A stretch of 64,000 bases of DNA from Pseudovibrio sp. M1P-2-3 (lineage in GTDB: Bacteria > Pseudomonadota > Alphaproteobacteria > Rhizobiales > Stappiaceae). This document shows positions 35,511 to 44,187 of this stretch, one piece after another. The stretch lies in assembly GCF_031501865.1 (NCBI RefSeq), contig NZ_JARRCW010000001.1, forward strand, positions 1,881,001 through 1,945,000, given 5' to 3'. The translations under genes and the position numbers were made by a program. The first letter of the stretch is position 1. Every line of letters begins with the position of its first letter. The notes beneath the pieces were generated by a model. The model was not told the DNA's origin. It searched no databases and saw only the letters and a list, made by a program, of their open reading frames with translations.

Positions 35511-36824
35511 ATGCTGCGGGCAGGGTGGTTAGCAGCGCTGATATGCTACGCGGCTTTAGCCCTCTGGCTCCTTCGCCATTCCCCAAGCATTCCATCAGAT
35601 GATGCCTTCTTTTTTGTCGGTGGAACACTGCGCTTCAGTGTGCTGGAGTTCCGTCCGCACTTTCCCGGCTACCCGGGGTTTATCTTCTTCAGTAAACTCC
35701 TGCATTTGCTTGGCCTGAGTAGCAAACAAGCCGTGTTCTTCCTGTCGCTATTCTCGGCTCTCGCTCTGCCGCCACTGGCTACATGGGCCGCACGCGATAA
35801 CGGGGCCTCTGAAGCGGGGAGGCTCCTTGTCTTTTTTACGGTTCTGACTCAGCCATTTCTGTCACTAGTGGGGCTGAGCATGATGAGCGATGCGACAGGC
35901 ATTGCTTTCTTTTTTGCCGCAATTTCTTTGATGGGAAAAGAAAAATATGGGAGCTCGGGTGTTTGTGCAGGCCTTGCACTGGCCTGTCGGCCCTCATTCC
36001 TAGTGCCTGTTGCTCTTGTGCTTTTTGCCCAGTGGTGCAGAAAGAAGGAAGCGAGATTAAAGCTCTTTATTGCTACTGCTGGAACGCTTTTCCTGTTCTT
36101 CGGCGCGGTGCTTCTCCTTGAAGGCAGCTCTTATATGAACGAGGCTCTGCGGTTCACAAAGGGGCACTTCTCCGTTTGGGGAAATACGTCTTTTGAAGAG
36201 AGTGCGAACCGTGCTAGCTGGTTGGATGCTATTGCAACAGAGCCCATAGCCTTTGCAGCTCTCCTGTTGCTCATGCTCTTTGGAGCTTTAACGTTTGCTG
36301 CCAAGCCAAAGATCACACCGCTTTTTATTGCCATGCTGTCTTCGGTACTCTGGACGGCTTTTGCCCAGAACCCGGAGAGCCTGCGTCATGTTCTGCTGCC
36401 CTCAGTGCTCGTTGTCGTCTGGATGGCAAGCGTGCGGGTGAAATACACCAACTATACACTGCTGATTGCCGCTCTGTTGCAACTAATCTTATGGCCCCAG
36501 ATTCTCTTGAATGAGCCAAATCTCTCTCCACTAGAACAGGTAGGAAACTACCTCAGCAAGCAAAACGAGGGGCTGCTGATTACCAATCACGGTCTCTACA
36601 CCCTGCGGGACAAACTGGGCCAGCACCAAGTCATAGATGCCTATTACACCCACTCCACGCGCATCCATGTTCAGCTTTCAAACCAACAGCGGTTGTGGAA
36701 GGTCTCTTCCTCCACCCCCAGTGAGAACTGGTGCAAAGCAGCCCTAGATTTCAAAGGCCGCGTCCCAGGTGAAAAAAAACTACTACTTTTTTCAGTATGT
36801 CCTAAACCTGATGAGGATTATTAA
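35511..36824 (+). CDS. Multi-pass membrane protein, GT-C glycosyltransferase-like
   Basis: 437 residues from the ATG at 35511 (MLRAGWLAALICYAALALWL); earlier in-frame ATGs at 35469 and 35484 lie inside the preceding gene. About ten hydrophobic helices. After helix 1 comes SIPSDDAFFFVGG with the Asp pair typical of ArnT/PMT-like GT-C enzymes that use polyprenyl-phosphate sugars, followed by FPGYPGFIFFSKLLHLLGL. The C-terminal 100 residues are a soluble periplasmic part with LLITNHGLYTLRDKLGQ. The substrate is unknown. Last gene of the locus; IS debris follows at once, so downstream genes may have been lost. Confidence 0.72.
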   Translation: MLRAGWLAALICYAALALWLLRHSPSIPSDDAFFFVGGTLRFSVLEFRPHFPGYPGFIFFSKLLHLLGLSSKQAVFFLSLFSALALPPLATWAARDNGASEAGRLLVFFTVLTQPFLSLVGLSMMSDATGIAFFFAAISLMGKEKYGSSGVCAGLALACRPSFLVPVALVLFAQWCRKKEARLKLFIATAGTLFLFFGAVLLLEGSSYMNEALRFTKGHFSVWGNTSFEESANRASWLDAIATEPIAFAALLLLMLFGALTFAAKPKITPLFIAMLSSVLWTAFAQNPESLRHVLLPSVLVVVWMASVRVKYTNYTLLIAALLQLILWPQILLNEPNLSPLEQVGNYLSKQNEGLLITNHGLYTLRDKLGQHQVIDAYYTHSTRIHVQLSNQQRLWKVSSSTPSENWCKAALDFKGRVPGEKKLLLFSVCPKPDEDY

Positions 36825-36854
36825 ATTGCCTGAGAAAGAGGCGAGCAAGAGGTG

Positions 36855-37313
36855 GATGCCCAAGCTACGCAAGTTAGTTTCCGACTCATACTTTTCAACC
36901 TCAATAATAAGATCTATGCCAAGATCAAGGAGTGGTGTCATCGTCCCATCGAGGGAAACACCCTTATCTGTATCTGGACGGCATTGTGATGAAGCACTTC
37001 TGGGTTGGGGAAGTGCGCAATATCTCACGGTAGCCTTCTGCAGTTAACGCAGAAGGCTACCGTGAGATCCTCGGGGTTGTTGAAGAGGCCAAGAAAGGCA
37101 AGGCCGGCTGGTCGTCGTTTCTCCGCCACTTGATAGATCGGGGTCTTTTCGGCGTGCAATTGATCCTTTCTGATGCCTGCCTTGGGTTGATTGAAAGCAC
37201 TGATGAGAAGCTGCCTGACGCCTGCTGGCAACGCCGTATGGTTCACTTCTACCGTAGTGTATTTTACACGTATCCTCCACCAAAGTTCGGGAAGTAAGTC
37301 ATATGCTCAAGGC
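36855..37313 (+). pseudogene. IS256-family transposase remnant
   Basis: The internal part of a mutator-type transposase survives in pieces: NNKIYAKIKEWCHRPIEG, then after a -1 shift HPYLYLDGIVMKHFWVGEVR, then NAEGYREILGVVEEAKKGKA, GWSSFLRHLIDRGLFGVQLI and LSDACLGLIESTDEKLPDAC. The DGIV aspartate and the SDACLGL aspartate are catalytic positions in the family. N- and C-terminal parts are missing, the coding sequence is interrupted by an inverted duplication at 37022-37068, and an IS21 element cuts it at the right. The first 30 bases after the upstream gene show nothing. Confidence 0.85.
37022..37068. repeat. Perfect 20-bp inverted repeat inside the IS256 remnant
   Basis: ATCTCACGGTAGCCTTCTGC at 37022-37041 is exactly complementary to 37049-37068, with a 7-base spacer AGTTAAC. 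The right arm is normal IS256 coding sequence (NAEGYREI); the left arm is not, so the left arm looks like an inverted copy of the right. Confidence 0.95.
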
Positions 37314-37433
37314 TGTAGAAAAGCATGAGAATTTGACCCACCTGGTGGGTTAATTTGCATTGAAAACTGACCCACCTTCTGTGTTTAAATTTTCGTGTCT
37401 TTTCGGGCACGGAGAAGCAGTCAGGTGTTATGC

Positions 37434-38935
37434 ATGGAAACAGTTGCTAAGATCCGTCGTTGGGTTCTGGTGGATGGAGTGTCAATTCGGGAGGCAAGCC
37501 GGCGCACCGGCATTTCCCGTAATACCATCCGCAAGTATTTGCGCAATGATATCGTCGAGCCAAAGTATAAACTGAGTTCAGCGCGTCCGCTGCGCAGCTT
37601 GCTGGACTATGAAGTTTACCTCAAGTCTCTTTTTGAGGCTGACCTTTTACGTCCTTCCAGAGAGCGCCGAAGTATGCGTGGTCTTTATGAGGCCTTAGTT
37701 TTACAAGGCTTTGAAGGGTCCTATGATACGGTACGGCGGTATATTTTACGCCTCAAAACCAAAGGCGGTCCGTTAAAGGGGTATGTTCCGCTCGAGTTTG
37801 ACGCTGGCGATGCGGTGCAGTTTGACTGGAGCCATGAGGTGGTGTGCCTTGGTGGGGTGGATCAACGGATATATGTGGCTCATTTTCGCCTGTGTCATTC
37901 ACGCAAACCATTTCTGATTGCTTATTTGCGTGAGTCCCAGGAGATGGTTCTGGATGCCTTTAATGAGGCTTTTGCCTTTTATGACGGGATCCCCGAGCGG
38001 GTCATTATCGACAATCCCAAAACCATGGTGCTTCAGATCGGCAAAGGCAAGGAACGGGTATTTCATCCCCGTTTTCAAGCACTGATGAGCCATTACGCCA
38101 CAGAGCCTGTTGCCTGTAGCCCGGCCAGCGGCTGGGAAAAGGGGCAGGTTGAAAATCAGGTCAAAGTGATGCGCGGACAAGTGTTTTGTCCCAAACTGTC
38201 GTTTGCAACGCTTGAGGACCTCAATGCCCATCTGCGATTGCGCTGTGAGGCGTTGGCGCAAAAGGGTCACCCGGAAGACAAGAGCCAGACGATTGCTGAG
38301 GTTTTCCAGAGGGAGCATGCTTGTTTGCGTTCCAAAGGCCGGGCTTTCGATGGCTATCGGGAGCGGACAGCTCGTGTCAGCGGCACCTGTTTGGTCCAGT
38401 ATGATACAACAGCTATTCCGTTCCTTGCGCGTACAGCTTTAAAACGGTCTCGTTGCGCAGTTATGCGCAGTACATTACCATTACCGATGGCCAGCGGGTT
38501 CTGGCTACGCACAAACGCTGCTTTGGCCGCCATCAAAAGTGTTTTCAGATCTGGCATTACCTGCCGCTGCTTAAGCAGCGCCCCGGGGCTTTACGCAATG
38601 GAGCGCCGTTCCGGCACTGGGAAGCCCCTGAGGCTCTGGCCATGATCTGGAAGCACTATCGCAACCAGCGTGGTGGGGACCGAGACTTTGTTGAACTACT
38701 GAGCCTGACCCAAAAACATGGACAAGAGGCCGTGGAAATGGCCTGTGAGTTGGCGTTGGACTATAAAACCACGCAGCTGTCTGCAATCCTTGCTCTTCTT
38801 TATGACCTCACAGAGCCAGCATTGCCAAAACAGATCCCGCTTGAGGGGCAAGATACGCCAGCCCTCCAGATGCCTCCGGTTGCCAATTGCGGGCAATATG
38901 ACCTGCTCCTCCAGTCCCCGGGAGAGCACCTATGA
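37434..38935 (+). pseudogene. istA: IS21 transposase IstA, disrupted by a -1 frameshift
   Basis: The start METVAKIRRWVLVDGVSIRE leads into a helix-turn-helix (ASRRTGISRNTIRKYLR), then the DDE integrase core (GDAVQFDWSHE, IDNPKTMVLQ and GWEKGQVENQ). Near 38402-38408 the frame changes: VQYD is continued by YNSYSVPCAYSFKTVSLRSY in another frame, so one base is missing (GATAC where GATTAC would restore the frame). Downstream the family C-terminus is intact to 38935, where its TGA overlaps the istB ATG. Without the missing base the protein would stop at 38645. Confidence 0.88.
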
Positions 38936-39663
38936 ATGGCCTGATTGAGGAGCTGAGTGAGCTACGTTTACATGGGATGGCGCAGGCGGCCAAAGAGTTG
39001 CTGGCAAGCCAGAGGGCGGTGAGCCTGCCAGAGGCGCTGCGCCAACTCATCCACTGTGAGCGCAGTGAACGACACAAGCGTATTATTCAAAATCGTATGA
39101 AAGCTGCCCGCTTTCCCCATCACAAGGACTTTGCCAGCTTTGACTATGCACTGTGTCCTGTGGAGCAGGCAAAGCTACAAGAGTTGGCCAGTGGGGAGTT
39201 TACCGCCAAAGCTCAGAATCTGATCCTGATTGGCGGACCTGGAACCGGCAAAACCCACGTGGCTTCAGCCCTTGGAACCAGCCTCATTGAGGCGGAGAAG
39301 AAAGTGCGGTTCTTTAATACAGTTGACCTTGTCAATGCGCTGATAAAGGAAGAAAAAGAGGGCAAGGCCGGACGGCTGCAAAAACAACTGCTCGCTGCAG
39401 ATTGCGTGATCCTGGATGAGCTGGGTTATATTCCGTTTCCAAAGTCTGGCGGCGCACTGCTGTTCCATTTGATTGGTAAGCTCTATGAGACAACCTCAAT
39501 TATCCTGACCACCAACCTCGTCTTCAAAGAGTGGGTCAGTGTATTTGGCAACGCCAAAATGACAGCGGCGCTGATAGACCGCGTCACCCATCACTGCATA
39601 ATTCTGGAGACAGGAAACTCCTCCTACCGATTTGCACAGTCCAAGACTGGAAACCAAAAATAA
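38932..39663 (+). CDS. istB: IS21 helper ATPase IstB
   Basis: AAA+ ATPase that assists IstA in IS21 transposition. It has 243 residues: an N-terminal helical part ([20 protein letters not shown]), Walker [18 protein letters not shown] near residue 100, Walker [16 protein letters not shown] and sensor [15 protein letters not shown]. Its ATG overlaps the istA stop by 4 bases. The frame is intact. Followed directly by a 22-bp inverted repeat. Confidence 0.95.
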   Translation: MNGLIEELSELRLHGMAQAAKELLASQRAVSLPEALRQLIHCERSERHKRIIQNRMKAARFPHHKDFASFDYALCPVEQAKLQELASGEFTAKAQNLILIGGPGTGKTHVASALGTSLIEAEKKVRFFNTVDLVNALIKEEKEGKAGRLQKQLLAADCVILDELGYIPFPKSGGALLFHLIGKLYETTSIILTTNLVFKEWVSVFGNAKMTAALIDRVTHHCIILETGNSSYRFAQSKTGNQK

Positions 39664-39668
39664 GGTGA

Positions 39669-39737
39669 GGCCCAGAGCAGCCTGGCTGCACAGACTTACC
39701 TATTCAAACGGCCTCTGCAGCCAGGCTGCTCTGGGCC
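39669..39737 (+). terminator. 22-bp perfect inverted repeat after istB
   Basis: The arms 39669-39690 and 39716-39737 (each starting GGCCCAGAGCAGCC when read 5'-3' on its own strand) are fully complementary around a 25-base loop, just after the istB stop and before the right IS21 end. No T-run follows. It may block transcription leaving the element. Confidence 0.75.
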
Positions 39738-39794
39738 CAAAGGTGGGTCAATTTTAAGTGCTGAAGGTGGGTCAAATTTGAATGCTTATTGACA

Positions 39795-40440
39795 GTCATG
39801 CCTGAGGGCGGCGATAAAGGTTTGCGTATTCCAGTTACCAAAAGGGGCGTGATCAAGAAGTCGCTCGCCTTTAGGTGCCCAACCGGTTGTCTTGACCATA
39901 TTGGTTTTAAGGCTGGTTTCATCAATAAACACAAGCCTATGCAAATGGCTCTTCATAAAAGGTTGGCGACGAGCAATCCAGACATGGCGCTCATGGCGGA
40001 TATCAGCGCGCTTTTGCTCTGCGGCCAGCAAGTGTTTTTTTGTGTGTTAGCCCGAGGCGGTGCAAGAGTCGACCAACAGAAGAACGGTGCACCTTGATGG
40101 CGTGTTGCTCGAATAGCTCCAAAACCAATTCATCAAGGGTCAGCTCTCCTCTTTCCTGTAAGCGTTGCCGGACCCGCCCCTTAACTCCACTCAATTTTCC
40201 GCGACCGGGATTACCTTGTCGTTTGGGCAGAAGAGAGCCTGTCTCCCGTTTTAGACGGACCATGTCATTCACAAATTTAACAGAAACACGAAAATGTGCC
40301 GCCGTAGAACGATGACTATTCCCCTCTGCGACCATGCACACAACACGTTCTCGCAATTCAATTGGATGTGGTTTTCCCATGCTTGGCTCCCGTCTCACCT
40401 CAAAGACATGGAATCACAAATTACTGGTTTAGGGAATCCT
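39795..40440 (-). pseudogene. IS630-family transposase, 3' end cut by the IS21 element
   Basis: Two overlapping minus-strand frames. ORF A starts at 40380 (MGKPHPIELRERVVCMVAEG) with a helix-turn-helix (STAAHFRVSVKFVNDMV) and LTLDELVLELFEQHAIKVHR. ORF B continues LAAEQKRADIRHERHVWIAR and HRLVFIDETSLKTN with the first catalytic Asp, then stops at the IS21 junction after FIAALRHD, so the remaining two catalytic acids are missing. The two frames meet at a seven-A run. The left end GGATTCCC near 40438 resembles the ends of the other IS630 copies in this window. Confidence 0.85.
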
Positions 40441-40524
40441 GAACCCAATCTGTATCGACACGCTTGTCTTATGCTTTTTAGTGTCTTCTGCGAATATAGG
40501 CCAATGGCCACCGTATTGAGTCGG

Positions 40525-40813
40525 GAGGGCAGTGGCGGTGGTCCTGATAGGTCAAGCGGGTTGGCATACAACAGCAAAACTGAAGTTGCCTGATAATATA
40601 ACCATCTTATTGCTCCCACCCCGTTCTCCGGAGCTCAACCCGGTTGAAAATGTTTGGCAGTACTTACGTCAAAACTGGCTCTCTAACCGAACCTTTCAAG
40701 ACTACCAGGAAATTGTCGATGCCGTCTGTTCCGCTTGGAATAAGCTTATTCAACAACCCCACACAATCACATCAATCGGTAGACGAAATTGGGCGCATAC
40801 AGGTCAATCATAA
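40525..40813 (+). pseudogene. IS630-family transposase C-terminal fragment
   Basis: The last third of a DDE transposase of a different IS630 subgroup, on the opposite strand to its neighbour: VVLIGQAGWHTTAKLKLPDN, then LLLPPRSPELNPVENVWQYL with the final catalytic Glu, then RQNWLSNRTFQDYQEIVDAV and a terminal SIGRRNWAHTGQS. The N-terminal two thirds are absent and there is no start. Confidence 0.85.
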
Positions 40814-41136
40814 GTGCCGTTGGTATTATTCCTACAAAAACTCTAAGAGCATGGTGTTTCAGAGGTGCTCATGAGTTAATTGAGATTTGTTAAGTATAGA
40901 AGTTATATAATCTTAGTAGAGTTATGCTTAATGAAATAATAAATCTAATAAATTTCATAAAAGTTGGAATTAAACATTATTTTCATTTTTATAATACATC
41001 AGAATTTATCTATTTATATGATATTGCGCGTATGGTATTAATATAGGCTAATCATGTTGATCTAAAGATAAGATAAATAACTTGCTCTTGTTGAAATATA
41101 CACGCGCAATACATTGGTAATTCATAGAGGCGAGAG
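40814..41136. other. AT-rich leader of the giant adhesin gene
   Basis: 323 bases of strikingly AT-rich sequence unlike the rest of the window, ending in AGAGGCGAGAG before the adhesin ATG. It must carry the adhesin promoter. Several TATAAT-like boxes occur (for example near 40905) but none has a well-spaced -35, so I do not name one. The composition suggests horizontal origin or a silencer-bound (H-NS/Ros-like) promoter. Confidence 0.5.
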
Positions 41137-44100
41137 ATGGCTGATACGAACAATAATAACAATGGGCAGCACTATTCGTTTGATAGCTCTAACAGCCATG
41201 GTAACGCAGAGAGTGGAGGAACAAACACAGCCTCTCTCATAGGAATGAGCGAAAGCAGTAATGGTGTAAAGAGTGTTGCAGTTAACGACTTGATCGATTT
41301 TGACCGCTATCTTGAATTCATAGGAGCTGGCGCAAGTGAAAGCAATGAGCTGACTATCCAGTTCAGCTACTTGCCGCCCAATTCCGGTGTAAATCAAGGT
41401 GACTTGGGAGAAAACGGTCTCTGGCGGGGAACTTTATCAGAGGCTGAGCAACTGGTGCTCCAGCTTCCAAATGACTTCCAAGGTATTGTAACCGGCTCTC
41501 TTCCCATTGTTGTAGATAATAAAATAACACATGGTAAATTTCATGTGGACATTGGAAATAAATCCGAAATAAACCTTAGTATAGAACAAGCTATTCCTAG
41601 CTCTCAAGATACAGTCTCAGTGGGTCTAGCAGACGCCCTAAGTCTCAATGAGGCCCAAGTCTCGGAGTTGCAAAACGCGGAAGGTCTTTCAATTCGCATC
41701 TATGGATTGCCTGAGGGTGCAGAGGCTGTAGGGGGCGTCCAATTACAAGATGGTAGTATTGTTTTCAGTGGTACTGGTGCCGATCTAGCTGAGTTTTCTT
41801 TGATACTGCCAAGTGCAGTCGATTTTGCGGCAACCGAGGTCCAGATCTCGAAGTCCTTCCAGCATGGATTTGAAGCCCTAATCCCTTTGGAAGACTATGA
41901 CGTGCCTGAAGGGGACGTGATTGTTGGCGTAACAGACGCCATGCATAGCAGTAGTGAGGGCGCAGCAATTCTTGTTCCTGAAGGCGGTGAAGAGGGAGTT
42001 GCCCACCTCATTCGGCTTTCCCAGTATCTGGAGGCGGCTGTTACCGATCTTGATGGATCGGAAACGCTCACAGAAATTGCACTGCGTTTGGAGAATTTGG
42101 CGGAAGGTGCTCTATTCTCGTATGACGGGGGAGAGACATTTACTGCCGCCAATATCAGCGACGGAGTTTTGACTTATCGGGGTCCAGCGGCAGGTTTTGA
42201 CGAACTCTATCTTTCCTTGCCTGCTGATTACTCTAGTAACGGTGCCGTGGAAGGGATCTTTACAGCATTCACCAATGAAGATGGCAGGGCCAGTCAGGGC
42301 TTTCTGATACAGTCGACTTTAATGGAAGACGTGGACCTTTCCGCCCAGAATACTGTTGTCAACGAACAGCTTGATACGGGGGCAACCGTGCATTTGGGTA
42401 TCAATGCATCCGTGGACGGTACTGAGCCATCCCAGGGTCTTGGCAATACCCCGGATACTGTCACCATTCAGTTCGACAGGCTGCCGGAGGGCACGACTGC
42501 AAACGGCGGTACCCTTGATGTATCAGGTCTCATCTGGACGGGTACCATAAACGAGGTTAATGCACTTACCCTCACTTTCCCGCAGGATTACTCTACGACG
42601 GCTCAGCAAGTAACTGTCAGCAGCAACCTGATAGTTAATGGTTCATTTGAACAAACCTATCTGGATCCCACAGACTGGGGCTCTTTTATGGGAGGCTCAG
42701 GGGTCCCGGGTTGGTCTGGCGAAAAGGTGGAGTTGCAAAATATCCACTGGGGACATTCTGCCTCCAACGGGCAGCAATGGTTGGAACTGGACGCTCAAAT
42801 GGGTGTTGATACGGTTTTTCAGGATGTTCAGACCCAATCAGGGGCACAGTATCAACTCAGTTTCGATGTATCTACGAGATTTTTTGATACCAGCACCTTT
42901 GATGTAAGCTGGAACGGTGAGGTGATTTCAACGGTTATCCCGGAAGGGCGGCAATGGGAAACTGTGACCTTCACCGTGGAAGGAACAGGTGGGATGGATC
43001 GTTTGGCTTTCACCGAACTGGCATCCCAAAACAGTTCATTTGGAGCCTTCATTGACAATGTACAACTGGTTGAGACCGTTGTGATGGAAGAGGCTCCTAT
43101 TGTCTTGCGCACAACCATCACTACTCCCGAGGGCACAGAACGTGTCACCTCTACCGTTGAAGTACAACCCACTCAGGATATTCACATTGAGGTTGGTGAG
43201 GCCAACTATATGGAAAGTGATGCGCCGCTCATGATCAAGGTGGCGGATTTTGTGAGTATAGAGGTTAGCGACATCGACAGTTCAGAAGCGCTGGAGAGCA
43301 TTACCGTGCAGTTGGAGGGGCTGCCAGCGGGTACACTCTCCAATGCAGGGACACTTGAGGCGGATGGTACTTTTCTTTTCACTGGTTCGCCGAGTGCGTT
43401 TGAAGATCTGATCCTTACTTTCCCAAAGGATTATTCCACCGAGAACCCTCAGGCAAGTATTTCAGGCTCCGTCTCTGCAGCTTCCAATGAGGGAGAAACC
43501 TCGGCCTACCCTATAGAGCTGATAATTGGTGCAGAGGGAGACCTTGAGGTTTCCTACACGCAGGCTATAGATACCACGGGAGATGTGGCGACGATTTATC
43601 TCACTGAAACCGACGTCGGTAACGAAGGCCAGCAAATCAATCTTGCTGACTACTTTGCTGCACAAGCAACTGATGCGGATTCCTCTGAAAGCTTTAATGC
43701 TATTGCGTTTGAAATTGCTAACCTTCCAGAAAATACTGAGTTCTCGACTGATGGTGGAGAAACATTTAGTTCCGCTAATATCTTAGGAGATACTCTGTCT
43801 TATCGTGGTCCTACTGATAGTTTTTCGGATCTCGTTCTCTTCTTCCCCGCAGATTATTCCACCGCTGGGAGCAACACTCCAATTTTTGGTAGCTTCACCG
43901 CCTTTACCGATGAGGGGGGGAACAGAACCTTGCTTTCGCTGTACAAATCGCTCCTGAAGCGGACATTCAACTGGCAGCCCAAGCGACTATGGGTGTTGAA
44001 GACACGCCCGGCCAAGGCACCAGCGTACATCTCGGAATCTCCGCCGCTATTACAGATCTTGACCTTTCGGAAGGGGATGGCGACACTCCTGACACTGTCA

Positions 44101-44187
44101 GTATACAGTTTGACCGCTTACCGGATGGAACTTCCGCCAATGGTGGCGTTTTGGATGTGGAATCACTCACATGGCAAGGCTCCGTGA
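41137..44187 (+). CDS. Giant RTX adhesin, N-terminal part up to the frameshift
   Basis: The first 928 codons (to 43920) belong to the adhesin; the last 89 codons of this frame are out-of-register sequence after the G7 tract. There is no Sec signal; the Asn/Gly/Ser-rich start MADTNNNNNGQHYSFDSSNS fits a type I secreted protein whose signal is at the far C-terminus. It is built from Ig/cadherin-like beta modules with recurring motifs (LTFPQDYS, SNEGETS, LSTDGGETF) and one DUF642-like lectin module at about residues 497-650. Without frame correction the product would end here at 1,016 residues and lack any secretion signal, so it would stay in the cell. AGAGGCGAG precedes the ATG. Confidence 0.85.
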   Translation: MADTNNNNNGQHYSFDSSNSHGNAESGGTNTASLIGMSESSNGVKSVAVNDLIDFDRYLEFIGAGASESNELTIQFSYLPPNSGVNQGDLGENGLWRGTLSEAEQLVLQLPNDFQGIVTGSLPIVVDNKITHGKFHVDIGNKSEINLSIEQAIPSSQDTVSVGLADALSLNEAQVSELQNAEGLSIRIYGLPEGAEAVGGVQLQDGSIVFSGTGADLAEFSLILPSAVDFAATEVQISKSFQHGFEALIPLEDYDVPEGDVIVGVTDAMHSSSEGAAILVPEGGEEGVAHLIRLSQYLEAAVTDLDGSETLTEIALRLENLAEGALFSYDGGETFTAANISDGVLTYRGPAAGFDELYLSLPADYSSNGAVEGIFTAFTNEDGRASQGFLIQSTLMEDVDLSAQNTVVNEQLDTGATVHLGINASVDGTEPSQGLGNTPDTVTIQFDRLPEGTTANGGTLDVSGLIWTGTINEVNALTLTFPQDYSTTAQQVTVSSNLIVNGSFEQTYLDPTDWGSFMGGSGVPGWSGEKVELQNIHWGHSASNGQQWLELDAQMGVDTVFQDVQTQSGAQYQLSFDVSTRFFDTSTFDVSWNGEVISTVIPEGRQWETVTFTVEGTGGMDRLAFTELASQNSSFGAFIDNVQLVETVVMEEAPIVLRTTITTPEGTERVTSTVEVQPTQDIHIEVGEANYMESDAPLMIKVADFVSIEVSDIDSSEALESITVQLEGLPAGTLSNAGTLEADGTFLFTGSPSAFEDLILTFPKDYSTENPQASISGSVSAASNEGETSAYPIELIIGAEGDLEVSYTQAIDTTGDVATIYLTETDVGNEGQQINLADYFAAQATDADSSESFNAIAFEIANLPENTEFSTDGGETFSSANILGDTLSYRGPTDSFSDLVLFFPADYSTAGSNTPIFGSFTAFTDEGGNRTLLSLYKSLLKRTFNWQPKRLWVLKTRPAKAPAYISESPPLLQILTFRKGMATLLTLSVYSLTAYRMELPPMVAFWMWNHSHGKAP
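42625..43080 (+). repeat. DUF642-like module, copy 1
   Basis: Starts NLIVNGSFEQ and ends FGAFIDNVQLVET, with GWSGEKVELQN, QQWLELDAQMGVDTVFQDV and FDVSTRFFDTSTFDVSWNGE inside. This resembles carbohydrate-binding galactose-binding-like domains. First of three copies spaced about 1.63 kb apart. Confidence 0.85.
43914..43920 (+). repeat. Seven-G tract at the frameshift in the adhesin gene
   Basis: GATGA is followed by seven Gs and then AACAG. With eight Gs the codons read Asp-Glu-Gly-Gly-Glu-Gln-Asn-Leu-Ala-Phe-Ala-Val, matching the equivalent place in the next module (Thr-Asp-Glu-Gly-Gly-Asp-Glu-Thr-Leu-Asp-Phe-Ala-Ile at about 45540). One G is therefore missing relative to an intact gene. Confidence 0.95.

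Larger units (their letters stand above)
37314..39794 (+). mobile_element. IS21-family insertion sequence
   Basis: A 2.5-kb element with istA and istB. Terminal inverted repeats of 29 bp (37314-37342 and 39766-39794) match at 23 positions, beginning TGT and ending TTTGACCCACC. A second internal copy of the TGACCCACC box lies near each end (37367-37376 and 39742-39751), the multiple-terminal-repeat layout of this family. No target duplication is seen: the left flank is IS256 and the right flank is IS630 sequence, which suggests later deletion or recombination. The left boundary is less sure, because the IS256 frame could continue some bases into it. Confidence 0.85.
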
